Source: a virus. Taken from it: a stretch of 26,098 bases of DNA. The stretch is from the IMG/VR virus record IMGVR_UViG_3300037488_001394, positions 1-26,098 of that record. One strand, 5' to 3'. The notes under the pieces are model-generated. The model made no database searches and had not been told where the DNA came from. It was given only the letters and a program-made list of their open reading frames with translations. Shown here piece by piece: positions 10,948 through 18,703 of the stretch; the first letter of the stretch is position 1, and the number at the start of each line of letters is the position of its first letter. Both the position numbers and the translations under genes were made by a program.

Positions 10948-11703
10948 TCAATCGCAGACCGTCGTGTATCCGTTTCCGATGCTGAAGAAGTGGTAGCCGG
11001 TTCCGGTCATCGGCACGGCGTAGACCATGATGCCGATCTGAATCGGGTTGCGGGCCTGAACCTTGCCGCCTTGCGGTCGCGCCCAGCCGACGCCGTAGAG
11101 GTCGTTCGTCGAGGTCATGTACTGCGGGTCCGCTCTCTGCTCTGCTCCGTTCAGACCGACGACAGGCGAGAAGGCCGTGTCCGTTGAGAAGGTCGGCAGT
11201 CCGGCGACGATTTCGAGCTTCTGCTTCTTCATCGTGTACTGCCACTTGTTCAGCGCGCCGCTCGACTGGTCGCCGTAGGCGGTGAACGCGGTGATCTTGT
11301 ACACGCCTGCGCCGGATGTTCCCGGCGCGGTCGGGGAATAGAAGAGAGAGCCGTCCTCCTTGTACTGCGGCGCGATGACCAGCGGAACCGGGAAAGGCTC
11401 GGTGATCGCGCCGATGATCGGGAACGCGACGGTGTTCGGCGGATCGACCGACGGATCGCTCGAAGAAAGTCCCTCCGGCTTGTCGAGCCATGCGTCGCCC
11501 TTGCGCTCGACCTCGACCCATGAGTAGACGCCGCCCTGCGGCTGTGCCGTTACGCGCGCCGTCACGACGCGGCCGCGCATGCCGGTCGACGCCGACGGCG
11601 ACGATGCAGCGCCTTCGAGCGCCTCGACGCGAGCGAAGAGATCGTTCAGGTGCGCGAAGGTCAGGCGACCGACCGAACCGTCTGTGAAGCGAGGGAACTG
11701 CAT
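10948..11703 (-). CDS. Putative tail protein, 251 residues
   Basis: ATG 11703 shares one base with the preceding stop (TGATG). The N-terminus MQFPRFTDGSVGRLTFAHLN followed by DLFARVEALEG looks like a small domain plus a short coiled coil, as in trimeric virion proteins. The rest is beta-rich (GRVVTARVTAQPQGGVYSW, later VYKITAFTAYGDQSSG) and ends VGWARPQGGKV..HFFSIGNGYTTVCD. I do not recognise a family with confidence. Position suggests a tail tip or fibre-base component. Confidence 0.5.
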   Translation of the reverse strand: MQFPRFTDGSVGRLTFAHLNDLFARVEALEGAASSPSASTGMRGRVVTARVTAQPQGGVYSWVEVERKGDAWLDKPEGLSSSDPSVDPPNTVAFPIIGAITEPFPVPLVIAPQYKEDGSLFYSPTAPGTSGAGVYKITAFTAYGDQSSGALNKWQYTMKKQKLEIVAGLPTFSTDTAFSPVVGLNGAEQRADPQYMTSTNDLYGVGWARPQGGKVQARNPIQIGIMVYAVPMTGTGYHFFSIGNGYTTVCD

Positions 11704-12065
11704 CAGTCTGCGAGGATGAAGTACTGGAGGCCGACGCTAGACGAGTCGGCCTTCGCCGTCGGCGTGTTCGTCGAGAGACGCATGATCGCCGCTTCGCCAG
11801 CCTTCAGCTTTGCGAACGGAACGAACGGGCTGGTCCCGGTTCCGATCTCGACGAAGTTCGTGCTGCTTGTGTTGCGGAAGAAGCCGTAGCCAGGCGAGGT
11901 GACACTGTTCATGGAGAGCACCGTTGCCGATGTGAGGATCGTCTGAACGCCGCCGACCGCAGTCGATCCGGACAGGTCGACCGAGATCGCGCCGGGATTC
12001 TCGAGGTGCGCGAGCGATCCCTTCAGCACTTGCAGCTTGAGGTTGAGCGTGATCTCGTTAGCCAT
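11703..12065 (-). CDS. Putative tail structural protein, 120 residues
   Basis: ATG 12065 shares one base with the stop of the upstream gene. The protein is all beta by composition: LNLKLQVLKGS, ISVDLSGSTAVGG, PGYGFFRNTSSTNFVEIGTG, FAKLKAGEAAIMRLSTN, QYFILAD. The series 'pGy.f.rN.s.tNfVeig....f..kLkaGEaa..Rl' is one that I associate with small phage tail proteins of jelly-roll type. Together with the similar 118-residue protein at 9323 it may build the tail tip. Confidence 0.6.
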   Translation of the reverse strand: MANEITLNLKLQVLKGSLAHLENPGAISVDLSGSTAVGGVQTILTSATVLSMNSVTSPGYGFFRNTSSTNFVEIGTGTSPFVPFAKLKAGEAAIMRLSTNTPTAKADSSSVGLQYFILAD

Positions 12066-12877
12066 CAGAAGTTCTCGCTGATGAGGTTGAAGTTCGCGAG
12101 CGAAGGAAACGGCTGGACCCAGCGAACGGTCTTGGCGCGGAGGATGTTCGCGTTGTCACGGATGCAGACTACCTCGCGATTCTGGTCGCGCTCCGGCATC
12201 TGCTGCATGTGGAAACGCTCGTCGTAGGCGAAGCGGTGAGTGACGCTGTACTTATCGACGGCGATTCGATTCGCGCTCGCGCCCTGATAGACGAGCGTTC
12301 CCGCGGCGAAGCCCTGGAAGACGCCGTTGTTCCGGCGTCCGGTCAGCGTCGCGATCGTGAAGAGCCTCGACTGGATCGTCGACGCGAGCACGGTCTCGCC
12401 TATCGTGATCGTCGCGAAGTCGATCAGACCGCTCACGGCCTCGCCGGCGGAGTCGATCGGAGATCCGCCGATGTCGTTGTTGTTAGGCTGTCCGAGCGGC
12501 GCGCTTCCGATGCTCGGGTTCGCGCGATAGGTGTCGCGGAACTCGCTGGAGAAGTCGACGGAGAACTCCACATATCCAGGCTCCTGCGGCTGAACCGTCC
12601 CCGGCTCGGTGTTCTCGTACTGAAACGAGACCTCCCAGACGCCGCGGCTGTCGGGGATGTGCGTGATGTTGTAGGAGACGGCGTAGACATCGGTCTCGCC
12701 GGGGAACGCGTCGCCGACATCAGGCAGCGAGCCGCCGCCGAACAGAGCGCGAATCGTCGCCGGCTCTATGATCTGCGTCCCGTCGTCCCAGACCGCGAAC
12801 TTGCGCGAACCGGTGACCTTGCCGCTCGTCTGCGCGAGAGACCGCGTCTCCTGCATCTCGTATATCGTCGCGGCCAT
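12065..12877 (-). CDS. Putative distal tail protein, 270 residues
   Basis: It follows the tape measure gene directly (TGATG overlap at 12877), the place where siphoviruses usually encode the distal tail protein. The first half is beta-rich with WDDGTQIIEPATIRALF, VYAVSYNITHIPDSRGVWE and VEFSVDFSSEFRDTYRANP. The C-terminus contains YSVTHRFAYDERFHMQQMPE followed by RAKTVRWVQPFP. I do not see the classic Dit motifs, so the name rests on position. The structural role itself is likely. Confidence 0.5.
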   Translation of the reverse strand: MAATIYEMQETRSLAQTSGKVTGSRKFAVWDDGTQIIEPATIRALFGGGSLPDVGDAFPGETDVYAVSYNITHIPDSRGVWEVSFQYENTEPGTVQPQEPGYVEFSVDFSSEFRDTYRANPSIGSAPLGQPNNNDIGGSPIDSAGEAVSGLIDFATITIGETVLASTIQSRLFTIATLTGRRNNGVFQGFAAGTLVYQGASANRIAVDKYSVTHRFAYDERFHMQQMPERDQNREVVCIRDNANILRAKTVRWVQPFPSLANFNLISENF

Positions 12878-14022
12878 CAGACGAAGCCCTCGCTGTTCAC
12901 AAGTTCAAGGACCCGACCGTTGAGCTTCTGGAGTTCCTTCAGGCTCGCCTCGTCGATGCGCTTCTTCTCCGCGTCGGTGTAGGCCGAGATGCGGAACGAC
13001 CCGAGCGCCGTCGAGAAGTCGCTCGTCGAGCGCATCGCCTCGGCCGTTCCTGCCGTGATCGTCTCGATCTGGTCGGAGATGTCGGAGACCTCGTCCTCGA
13101 GCTTTCTCTTCAGCTCCTTCGCGGCCGCTTCCGCGACCTTGCGGTCGGCGTCTTCCTTCTGCTTGGCCGCCTTCTCGTCCGCGATCCGCTGCTTTTCGGC
13201 GAGTTCCATCTGCTGTTCGGTCTCGCGCACGAAAGCCTCGTCGAGCGCCTTCAGCTTCAGGTCTCGCTCCTCGACGATCGCCGTGATCCGGGCGTCTTGG
13301 AGCTTCTGCGCGGCCTCGAGTTCCGCCTGTACCAGATCGCGGGCCTCTCCGTCGAGCACCTCGACGCGTGCCGCCTGGAGCTTCAGGTACTCCTCGTCGG
13401 CCTTCCGGATCTTGTCGATCTCCAGCTGCGCGAGATCCGCGATCGCCTGACGCTGATCGTCGGCACGGGAGAGCGTGTCGCGCGTCCGCTTCTCCTCAAT
13501 CTCCGCGATCTTCTGGGTCGTGTCGAGGACGAACTTCGCCGTCTCTGCGCGCCTGTCCTCAAGCTCGGCCATCGCAGCCGCCGCTTGCTGCTGGAGTCGA
13601 GGGTCGACCTGCTTGCCCATGATCGCTTCGTTGTAGTCGGCGACGATCCCGAGACCGATGGTCCTGAAGAACTCGTTGATCCGCGGACCCTGCGATATGA
13701 CGCCTTCGGAGATCGCCTCGCCGAGGTTGAAAAACGATCCCGCGAACGGGACATTCTTCAGAGCAGAGGAGACGCTCTCGTAACTGAAGCCCTCGCGGAT
13801 GCCCTTCGCGACGAAGTCGGCGACGCCGGCGATCGCGAACGGCGATGCGAACTGCTTGAGAAGATTTCCGACGATCTTCTCGGATCCAGCCGCGAAGTTT
13901 CGCTGAAACGCGTTTCCGCTGTTGATGCCGGTCGCCTCGGCCTGCGCCTCGACCGCTGCCATCTGCGCGTTGAACGCGGCCATCTGCGCCGAGACGACGA
14001 TGTGCAGGTCGCCGGCCTTCAT
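12877..14022 (-). CDS. Tape measure protein (short)
   Basis: ATG 14022 overlaps the preceding stop (ATGA). The gene follows the tail chaperone pair and has the right composition: an N-terminal helix (LHIVVSAQMAAFNAQMAAVE), a moderately hydrophobic part (~50-130, with LLKQFASPFAIAGVADFVAK and VPFAGSFFNLGEAISEGV), then a long, highly charged coiled coil from about 145 to 345. Tape measure proteins set tail length at about 0.15 nm per residue; 381 residues would give roughly 57 nm, short for a siphovirus. No peptidase or lysozyme domain is present. Confidence 0.75.
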   Translation of the reverse strand: MKAGDLHIVVSAQMAAFNAQMAAVEAQAEATGINSGNAFQRNFAAGSEKIVGNLLKQFASPFAIAGVADFVAKGIREGFSYESVSSALKNVPFAGSFFNLGEAISEGVISQGPRINEFFRTIGLGIVADYNEAIMGKQVDPRLQQQAAAAMAELEDRRAETAKFVLDTTQKIAEIEEKRTRDTLSRADDQRQAIADLAQLEIDKIRKADEEYLKLQAARVEVLDGEARDLVQAELEAAQKLQDARITAIVEERDLKLKALDEAFVRETEQQMELAEKQRIADEKAAKQKEDADRKVAEAAAKELKRKLEDEVSDISDQIETITAGTAEAMRSTSDFSTALGSFRISAYTDAEKKRIDEASLKELQKLNGRVLELVNSEGFV

Positions 14023-14219
14023 CGGATCGACTCCTCGACATAGCGGCGCATCCAGTCGCCGCCGTTGTCCGGCTCGTCGCCCTTCAGCGCGATCTCAAGG
14101 TGACGCACGAACTCCGCGACCGTGAGGTCGAGCGGGTTGCCGAGGCCGGGTGCTGCGCGCGCGATCATGTGAGCCTCTTTGATCCAGTCCCGCGGCAGCT
14201 CTGGCGGCGCGGGACTCAT
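14019..14219 (-). CDS. Tail assembly chaperone, downstream frame (T-like segment)
   Basis: This 66-residue frame has an ATG (14219) overlapping the stop of the upstream chaperone gene. A slippery heptamer six codon-bases earlier puts it in line for -1 frameshifting, as in the G-T genes of lambda. The segment is helical and acidic (PLDLTVAEFVRHLEIALKG, ending WMRRYVEESIR) and its stop overlaps the tape measure start. It is most likely made mainly as the C-terminal part of a fused chaperone, where the T part binds the major tail protein. Independent initiation at its ATG is also possible. Confidence 0.65.
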   Translation of the reverse strand: MSPAPPELPRDWIKEAHMIARAAPGLGNPLDLTVAEFVRHLEIALKGDEPDNGGDWMRRYVEESIR

Positions 14220-14611
14220 CCGTTTCCCGACTTGCCCTCTGCGGCCTTCGCGGCCTCGGTGTCGACGCCAAGCGCCTCCAGAGCGAGCCACGGGAGGTCT
14301 TTCGGCTCGATCAGCGAGGCGATGCGCTCCGCTGACTCCGGCGCGACGCACTCGAGGACGCGCAGCGCGCCGTCGAATGTGAAGCAGTCCATGACGAGCG
14401 CCGATGCGACGCGCGACTTCCGTCGCACATCCGACACATGCCGCGCGATCTCGTCAGGCTTCAGGCCGGAAGCCTTGCCGTCGCTGGCTGCGCGAGCGAC
14501 CTCCTTCTCTGCGAACGCCTCGGCGAGCGCGATCCGCTCGCGCACGGTCACGGGACGAACCTGCGCGACGGTCCCGTCGTTCAGAGTGACCATCCACGGT
14601 GCTACCTTCAT
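14019..14611 (-). CDS. Long tail assembly chaperone made by -1 ribosomal frameshift (predicted, 197 residues)
   Basis: Frameshifting at GGGAAAC (14228-14222) would join the first 130 residues of the upstream frame (through Ser-Gly-Asn) to Arg and then the 66 residues of the downstream frame. The two-protein set, a short abundant form and a long minor form, is conserved in long-tailed phages, and its ratio is critical for tail assembly. The joined length is within the family's normal range. See the frameshift element for the sequence evidence. Confidence 0.65.
14186..14228 (-). promoter_or_regulatory. Programmed -1 frameshift signal (slippery heptamer plus stem-loop)
   Basis: On the minus strand, GGGAAAC (14228-14222) is phased as G-GGA-AAC relative to the upstream frame, the X-XXY-YYZ rule. 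After a 5-base spacer, AGTCCCGCG (14216-14208) pairs perfectly with CGCGGGACT (14194-14186) around a 13-base loop. The zero frame stops 3 bases after the heptamer plus one codon; the -1 frame continues through the 66-residue gene. Confidence 0.85.
14216..14611 (-). CDS. Tail assembly chaperone, upstream frame (G-like)
   Basis: ATG 14611 overlaps the preceding stop (ATGA). The 131-residue protein begins with a beta hairpin (VAPWMVTLNDGTVAQVRPVT), then helices (RERIALAEAFAEKEVARAA and KSRVASALVMDCFTFDGAL), ending in a helix and short tail (EAAKAAEGKSGNG). Size, fold type and position immediately before the tape measure gene fit a tail assembly chaperone, which keeps the tape measure soluble while major tail protein polymerises. 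The frameshift signal at its very end is the strongest evidence. Confidence 0.75.
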   Translation of the reverse strand: MKVAPWMVTLNDGTVAQVRPVTVRERIALAEAFAEKEVARAASDGKASGLKPDEIARHVSDVRRKSRVASALVMDCFTFDGALRVLECVAPESAERIASLIEPKDLPWLALEALGVDTEAAKAAEGKSGNG

Positions 14612-14886
14612 GCTCTCCTCGCTCTCTTCAGAAGTTCCTGGAATCCGTCCGTCTCGACGACGATTCGCTTCTCCTCGCCGGCGCGACGGATTTCGACATC
14701 GAGCACATCGGCCGGGCGCGCAGACTGCGCGCGCATCGCGGCGCGCACGGCGAACTCCTCGGACACGCGACCGGGAGTGACGCGTCTCGTCACGATCGCG
14801 CCGGAACGCAAGCGGAGCGTGACGAGCCAGTCGTCCGCTCCGGGTGCGATGACTTTCGATATCCCCTCGAGTCCCTCTGGTCTCAT
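14608..14886 (-). CDS. Hypothetical tail-region protein, 92 residues
   Basis: ATG 14886 lies two bases after the stop of the major tail gene, and its own stop overlaps the chaperone start (ATGA). It looks like a small beta-plus-helix protein: DWLVTLRLRSGAIVTRRVTP, then FAVRAAMRAQSARPAD and LDVEIRRAGEEKRIVVETDG. I do not recognise a family. Location between major tail protein and chaperone suggests a minor role in tail assembly. Confidence 0.55.
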   Translation of the reverse strand: MRPEGLEGISKVIAPGADDWLVTLRLRSGAIVTRRVTPGRVSEEFAVRAAMRAQSARPADVLDVEIRRAGEEKRIVVETDGFQELLKRARRA

Positions 14887-14890
14887 CTCA

Positions 14891-15307
14891 TCAGACCTGC
14901 CAGGTCACGACGGGAGCAGCGCCGTCCGCGTTCTCGAAGTTCGCGGTGAGCGTCGCGTCGCCGTTCTTGTCGCTGTTGAAAGCGAAGCTGTTGAAGGTGC
15001 AGTTGGCGACGATCTTCGAGTCGTTCGTCGAATCGAAGAGCGTCAGCGTCAGAGCAGCCGTGGCGGTGTCGACGAAGAAGTTCGTCGTGCTCCCGGTCGC
15101 GCTGCTGTTGACTCCCATTACCGCGTTCAGCGATCCGGTCAGGTCGAGCAGACCGAGTCGACGGCGCTTGCCGGTGTCGCCGAAGGCCGTGAGGTCGCTT
15201 GAAGGCCGCGACAGGTTCGCGGCGAACGAGCGGACCTTGAACTCCTCGTCAGCAGACGAGAGCGTGACATTTCCGTCGTTTCCGATGAGGTAGGTGTTGA
15301 TCGCCAT
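14891..15307 (-). CDS. Probable major tail protein
   Basis: A GAGG site precedes ATG 15307, and this is the first gene in a while with its own spaced ribosome-binding site. The 138-residue protein is almost all beta, with Ser, Thr, Asn and Gly-rich strands: NTYLIGNDGNVTLSSADEEF, SLNAVMGVNSSATGSTTNFF, SKIVANCTFNSFAFNSDKNG, ATLTANFENADGAAPVVTWQ. A single beta-barrel tube subunit of this size, between tail terminator and chaperones, is the expected major tail protein. Tens to hundreds of copies form the tube. Naming by position and composition. Confidence 0.7.
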   Translation of the reverse strand: MAINTYLIGNDGNVTLSSADEEFKVRSFAANLSRPSSDLTAFGDTGKRRRLGLLDLTGSLNAVMGVNSSATGSTTNFFVDTATAALTLTLFDSTNDSKIVANCTFNSFAFNSDKNGDATLTANFENADGAAPVVTWQV

Positions 15308-15314
15308 AGTTGCC

Positions 15315-15704
15315 TCAGATGTCGAAGGCCGTAGCCCGGTACCTTTCGGTCATCGACCAAGAGTCGTCGGAGAATGCGGGCACGCCGCCGTTGAGTCGCA
15401 CGAACGAGACGCGATCGAAGCCGGTCGCCGCCGTGGTCGTCGACAGCGCGGTCGCGAGCTGATCGGCGATGGTGTGGATCGCCGTCGTGCCGTTGTTGTC
15501 GTAGAAGATGGTGAACTCGAGGTCGAGCTGGTACTTCACGATGCCGCCGAACAGCGTCTCCACCGATGTCTCGGGGGCGCTGTAGATCATCAGAGGAAGC
15601 AAAGCATCCGCCGGACCTTGGTTCAGGTAGATTCGGTTTCCGAGCGTCGTGTAGACCTGCGAGCCGGATAGGCGCGTCCAGATGCCGTCGAGGATGGCTT
15701 TCAT
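15315..15704 (-). CDS. Tail terminator / tail completion protein (DUF3168-like)
   Basis: ATG 15704 overlaps the preceding stop (ATGA). The 129-residue protein starts MKAILDGIWTRLSGSQVYTT and has GNRIYLNQGPADALLPLMIY, then LDLEFTIFYDNNGTTAIHTI and ADQLATAL. This is the layout of DUF3168 and lambda gpU-like terminators, which cap the tail tube and join it to the neck. Position between the gp10-like protein and the major tail protein agrees. Confidence 0.7.
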   Translation of the reverse strand: MKAILDGIWTRLSGSQVYTTLGNRIYLNQGPADALLPLMIYSAPETSVETLFGGIVKYQLDLEFTIFYDNNGTTAIHTIADQLATALSTTTAATGFDRVSFVRLNGGVPAFSDDSWSMTERYRATAFDI

Positions 15705-16183
15705 GCGAGGTTCCTCTTGAATGCCGCGCGGAAGATCGACGGAAGCGCCTTTGCGACGATGTCCATCGAAGGCTTGAGGTAGGGTCGCTTCTTCATGCGT
15801 CGCGTTCCGAACTCGAGGAACGGCGCGTAGACCACGCTCGATCCAAGCTCATAGCCGAGCATTCCCGGCTTGCGAATGACCCTCATGTTGTACCCAGGCA
15901 GCAGGTCTTTGCCGCTCTTGATCGCGACCGACCACGAACCGCGCAGTCGGTTCGTGTTGACGGCCGGCGGGAATCCCGGCGCGCTCGCCCGATGGAATCC
16001 CATCTCGCGAAGGTTCCGCGCGCGCTTGCCGCGTCCCTTGTTCACACGGTACAGCCGACCCGTACCGGGCTTCGAGAGAACTTTCTGAATGGTGTTCGAT
16101 AGGAGAACCTGCGATGCCACAAGCCCCTCGCGCACTCCCGCGTTGAATCGCCGCCGCCATTCCGGATTCGGGATGTAGGTCAT
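15701..16183 (-). CDS. HK97 gp10-like neck/tail-joining protein
   Basis: ATG 16183 overlaps the upstream stop (ATGA). Residues ~95-160 contain RLRGSWSVAIKSGKDLLPGY and SSVVYAPFLEFGTRRMKKRPYLKP, the hallmark 'YA.~~EfGT......PfL.Pa' of HK97 gp10 family proteins. An added Arg/Lys-rich section (RVNKGRGKRARNLREMG) lies in the middle. These proteins help complete the head-tail interface. Assignment is secure at the family level. Confidence 0.8.
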   Translation of the reverse strand: MTYIPNPEWRRRFNAGVREGLVASQVLLSNTIQKVLSKPGTGRLYRVNKGRGKRARNLREMGFHRASAPGFPPAVNTNRLRGSWSVAIKSGKDLLPGYNMRVIRKPGMLGYELGSSVVYAPFLEFGTRRMKKRPYLKPSMDIVAKALPSIFRAAFKRNLA

Positions 16184-16569
16184 GGAGGCGAGTATGGGAT
16201 GTCCGGCTCGACCTCGACGACATCGACGACGGTCATCGAGAGCCGGGAAGGTGCGGCGATGTCGGCAGGGTTGACGGCTCCGACAACGCGCCAGACGCGC
16301 GTAGCCGCAGTCGGGATCGCGCTTTGGTCGCGGATCTCGTCGTCGATCGCGACATCGACCACGCCGGCGAAGTAGATCGTTCCGGCCGTCCTGCTGTTCG
16401 CGCGTCCCTCGAAGACATCCTGCGACTCGCTCGTCGGCTGGACGAACCCGGTCGCGCTCGAGCTGACCGCGTATGTCCTGATGATCTCTCCATCGGTCGC
16501 GCGCGAGATCGTCGGCCTCCAGATGTGGAGACTGACGCCGAACTCGCGGATGATCGCCTCGATGCTCAT
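16180..16569 (-). CDS. Head closure / head-tail joining protein
   Basis: The real start is ATG 16569, overlapping the connector stop (ATGA); the longer open frame upstream is Arg-rich shadow of the connector gene. The 129-residue product is beta-rich: REFGVSLHIWRPTISRATDG, SESQDVFEGR, GTIYFAGVVDVAIDDEIRDQ and TRVWRVVGAVNPADIA. This matches SPP1 gp16-type stoppers or phage head-tail joining proteins ('v.d.i.~~g..Y.V..V'). Confidence 0.65.
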   Translation of the reverse strand: MSIEAIIREFGVSLHIWRPTISRATDGEIIRTYAVSSSATGFVQPTSESQDVFEGRANSRTAGTIYFAGVVDVAIDDEIRDQSAIPTAATRVWRVVGAVNPADIAAPSRLSMTVVDVVEVEPDIPYSPP

Positions 16570-17381
16570 CGGAGCGTCTTGAACGCGTCGAGCAGCGAGC
16601 GCGCCTCCTCCTGCGATTGACCGGGAGCGCGAAGGCTGTACGAGTAGCCTCCGAGCGACTCGCTCGCGATGTTCGGGTCGCGCTTCCGGCCCTGAAACAG
16701 CGAAGCAGCGATCATCAGGACGGCTTGCTCGATGTCGTCTGGAGTCGTCGCATAGCCGGCCGTGTAGTCGATCAGCACCGAGCGGTAGCCCGTGAGCTGT
16801 CGCCCATAGACTACGCCGCTGTCGAGGTCGGCGAGGTAGTCCTCCATCGCCTGATCTGGTGCCTCGAGGTTTACCGTCGCATTCCGCAGCGTCCGACCGC
16901 TCATCCGGCGGATGTATCGGCTCGGAAGATCGAGCACGACGGAGCCGCTGAATCCGGTCGTCGCGTTGATCGCCGTCGCCATCAGCGCCGTCGTCGGATA
17001 GGTCGCGAAAGTCAGCGTCGTGGTCGTGTCCGTGCCGGCTGCGACCTGACGGTACAGGATGACCGCCGAGTCGGAGACGGTCACGGAGACGGCGGGATCG
17101 AGCGGATTCGTCGCGCCGACCGTGATCGCCGCGTTGTAGCCGATGCCGACGAAGCGGATTATCGACGCCGGATACTGGTAGAGCCGGATGCGCTCTTGCC
17201 CGTAGGTGTCGCGCCACTCGACATACGCGCGCGAGAGGATCTTGCGACCCATGTATCGCTCGGCGATGTCGCTCGCGCGGTCGATCGACTTCTCGAGGAT
17301 CGTATCGTCGCTCGACGATGTGATCCCCAGATAGCTCTTCAGGTTCGCCAGCGAGGTGAGCGCGTAGGTGTCAACCGCCAT
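16566..17381 (-). CDS. Head-tail connector (adaptor) protein, gp6-like
   Basis: The N-terminus ALTSLANLKSYLGITSSSDD followed by TILEKSIDRASDIAERYMGRK (6-47) is the gp6/QLRG-type connector signature (LK.yL.I......D..l...I..A........). The 271 residues are longer than the usual ~100-200 because a beta-rich insertion (residues ~55-170) with GTDTTTTLTFATYPTTAL separates the two helical parts. The C-terminus contains PDDIEQAVLMIAASLFQGRK, the second connector helix. It forms a ring under the portal. It overlaps the upstream small gene by 11 bases. Confidence 0.75.
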   Translation of the reverse strand: MAVDTYALTSLANLKSYLGITSSSDDTILEKSIDRASDIAERYMGRKILSRAYVEWRDTYGQERIRLYQYPASIIRFVGIGYNAAITVGATNPLDPAVSVTVSDSAVILYRQVAAGTDTTTTLTFATYPTTALMATAINATTGFSGSVVLDLPSRYIRRMSGRTLRNATVNLEAPDQAMEDYLADLDSGVVYGRQLTGYRSVLIDYTAGYATTPDDIEQAVLMIAASLFQGRKRDPNIASESLGGYSYSLRAPGQSQEEARSLLDAFKTLR

Positions 17382-17601
17382 CGTTCGACTCCTTCGTCTT
17401 CCTCATCGGCTTCTTCGGCGAATCGGTGGCTTGCGCGAACAGCGGAGCTGCGGCGACCACGCGCTGGAGATAGCCCTTCGCGACGAGCCTCGCAGCGAGT
17501 TCGGCGTCGAGGTTCACGACGGTCCCAGGACGCAGCTCGCGCCGTCCGGTTCCCGGCTGGTAGACCGAGCAGTTCCGAAGAACGATCAGTAGGTCATGCA
17601 T
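17371..17601 (-). CDS. Small conserved head-region protein, 76 residues
   Basis: ATG 17601 lies inside the end of the glycosyltransferase gene (16-base overlap). The residues LRPGTVVNLDAELAARLVAK and GYLQRV follow the pattern 'G.vv.L....A..L...G.a' of many small phage proteins encoded between capsid and connector genes. The C-terminus is basic and low in structure (PKKPMRKTKESNDGG). The role is unknown. Confidence 0.6.
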   Translation of the reverse strand: MHDLLIVLRNCSVYQPGTGRRELRPGTVVNLDAELAARLVAKGYLQRVVAAAPLFAQATDSPKKPMRKTKESNDGG

Positions 17602-18689
17602 TCAGCCGGCCTCCCGTCGTCGTAGTACTGGCCGACATACTGGTGCTTCGTGCGGAGCGCGTCGTCCGGCCAGGTGATGACGAGCTGGAGATGTCCGATC
17701 CGAACCTTCGGACACGCGGCGATTCGGAGACCCTCTCGCCGCGCCTTCTTCCAAAAGTAGATGTCGTCGTCGATTCGGCCCTCGCCCCACTCGCCGTCGG
17801 CGTTCGGCTCGCCCTTGAACCACGGCAGCGAGAGCTTGTCTAGCATCTCGGTTCGGATCAGCGTCAGTCCGAAGTGGCCGTGTCCGATGTCGACCGAGTC
17901 GCGGTGGAAGTGCGTCGCTGGACACTCGCGCATCGGGACGCCGCTCTCGTCGAGCGCCGTCAGCAGGACCGAATCGCGGTCTCGTCCGATCTGGAGCGGA
18001 CAGAGAGCGAAGATGTCCGGATTCGACTCCATGATCTGCCAGAGCCGGACGATGTCGCGCTCGTCGAAGATCGAGTCGAAGTCGATCGTGAGGATGTACT
18101 TCGGCCGCTCCGGCTTCGCGCAGATCGTTCGCATCATGCGCTGGAGCGACTGGCTCCAGAAGACGCCCGTCGACTTCGTGAACGGCACCTCGAGCGACGA
18201 GAGCGAACTGTAGACATGCCCCATCGTCTCGGTCCACGCGACGCGCGGTAGGGACATGATCGCGTGAATGTCTCGCATCGGTCGCGTCGGGATCGGGCGA
18301 CGGCGCTTCTGCGCCTTGATGGAGATCGTCGTGCGATCGGCCTTCCAGTCGAGGCCGTCGGGAGAACCGAGGATCTCGAAGCCGGCCATGTTGAGCAGGT
18401 TCGCGATCTTCTCCCGATTGTAGATCGACTTCGACAGACCTCCGCGCGTCAGCGTCTCCTCTGGATCGCCTTCGCCGGACTTGTAGTCGTCGCAGACCGC
18501 GTCGAAGTCGGTCACGGAAAGCGCGACGATGCCGTCCGGCGCGAGCACTTCCTCCCATCGCCGAAGCGTCGGGAGCGCCTTCGCGGCCGGCAGGCCGTCA
18601 AGCGTCAGCGGTGCGCGGATCAGGTCGAGCGACGATGGCTCGACTCCCTCGAGTGCGGCGTTCTCGGCGCCGACCAGAATCTCTCTCAT
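17586..18689 (-). CDS. Glycosyltransferase fused to a truncated methyltransferase-like domain
   Basis: AAGGAG stands 7 bases before ATG 18689, so the start is firm. Residues 1-125 resemble the C-terminal half of a class I SAM methyltransferase: LDLIRAPLTLDGLP, then WEEVLAPDGIVALSVTDFD and NREKIANLLNMAGFEILGS, without the glycine-rich SAM-binding loop. Residues ~150-365 look like a GT-A glycosyltransferase: PKYILTIDFDSIFDERDI with D203-F-D205 as the metal-binding DxD, EGRIDDDIYFWKKARREGLR (304-322), and a late IGHLQ histidine. Candidate acceptors are virion proteins or host surface glycans. It sits between head genes, a common place for inserted accessory genes. Confidence 0.7.
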   Translation of the reverse strand: MREILVGAENAALEGVEPSSLDLIRAPLTLDGLPAAKALPTLRRWEEVLAPDGIVALSVTDFDAVCDDYKSGEGDPEETLTRGGLSKSIYNREKIANLLNMAGFEILGSPDGLDWKADRTTISIKAQKRRRPIPTRPMRDIHAIMSLPRVAWTETMGHVYSSLSSLEVPFTKSTGVFWSQSLQRMMRTICAKPERPKYILTIDFDSIFDERDIVRLWQIMESNPDIFALCPLQIGRDRDSVLLTALDESGVPMRECPATHFHRDSVDIGHGHFGLTLIRTEMLDKLSLPWFKGEPNADGEWGEGRIDDDIYFWKKARREGLRIAACPKVRIGHLQLVITWPDDALRTKHQYVGQYYDDGRPAECMTY

Positions 18690-18703
18690 GTGCTCTCTCC
18701 TTG

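Noticed and set aside
16570-17217. Long upstream part of the head-closure frame
   Set aside because: Arg/His-rich and antiphase to the well-supported connector gene; ATG 16569 fits the overlap rule.
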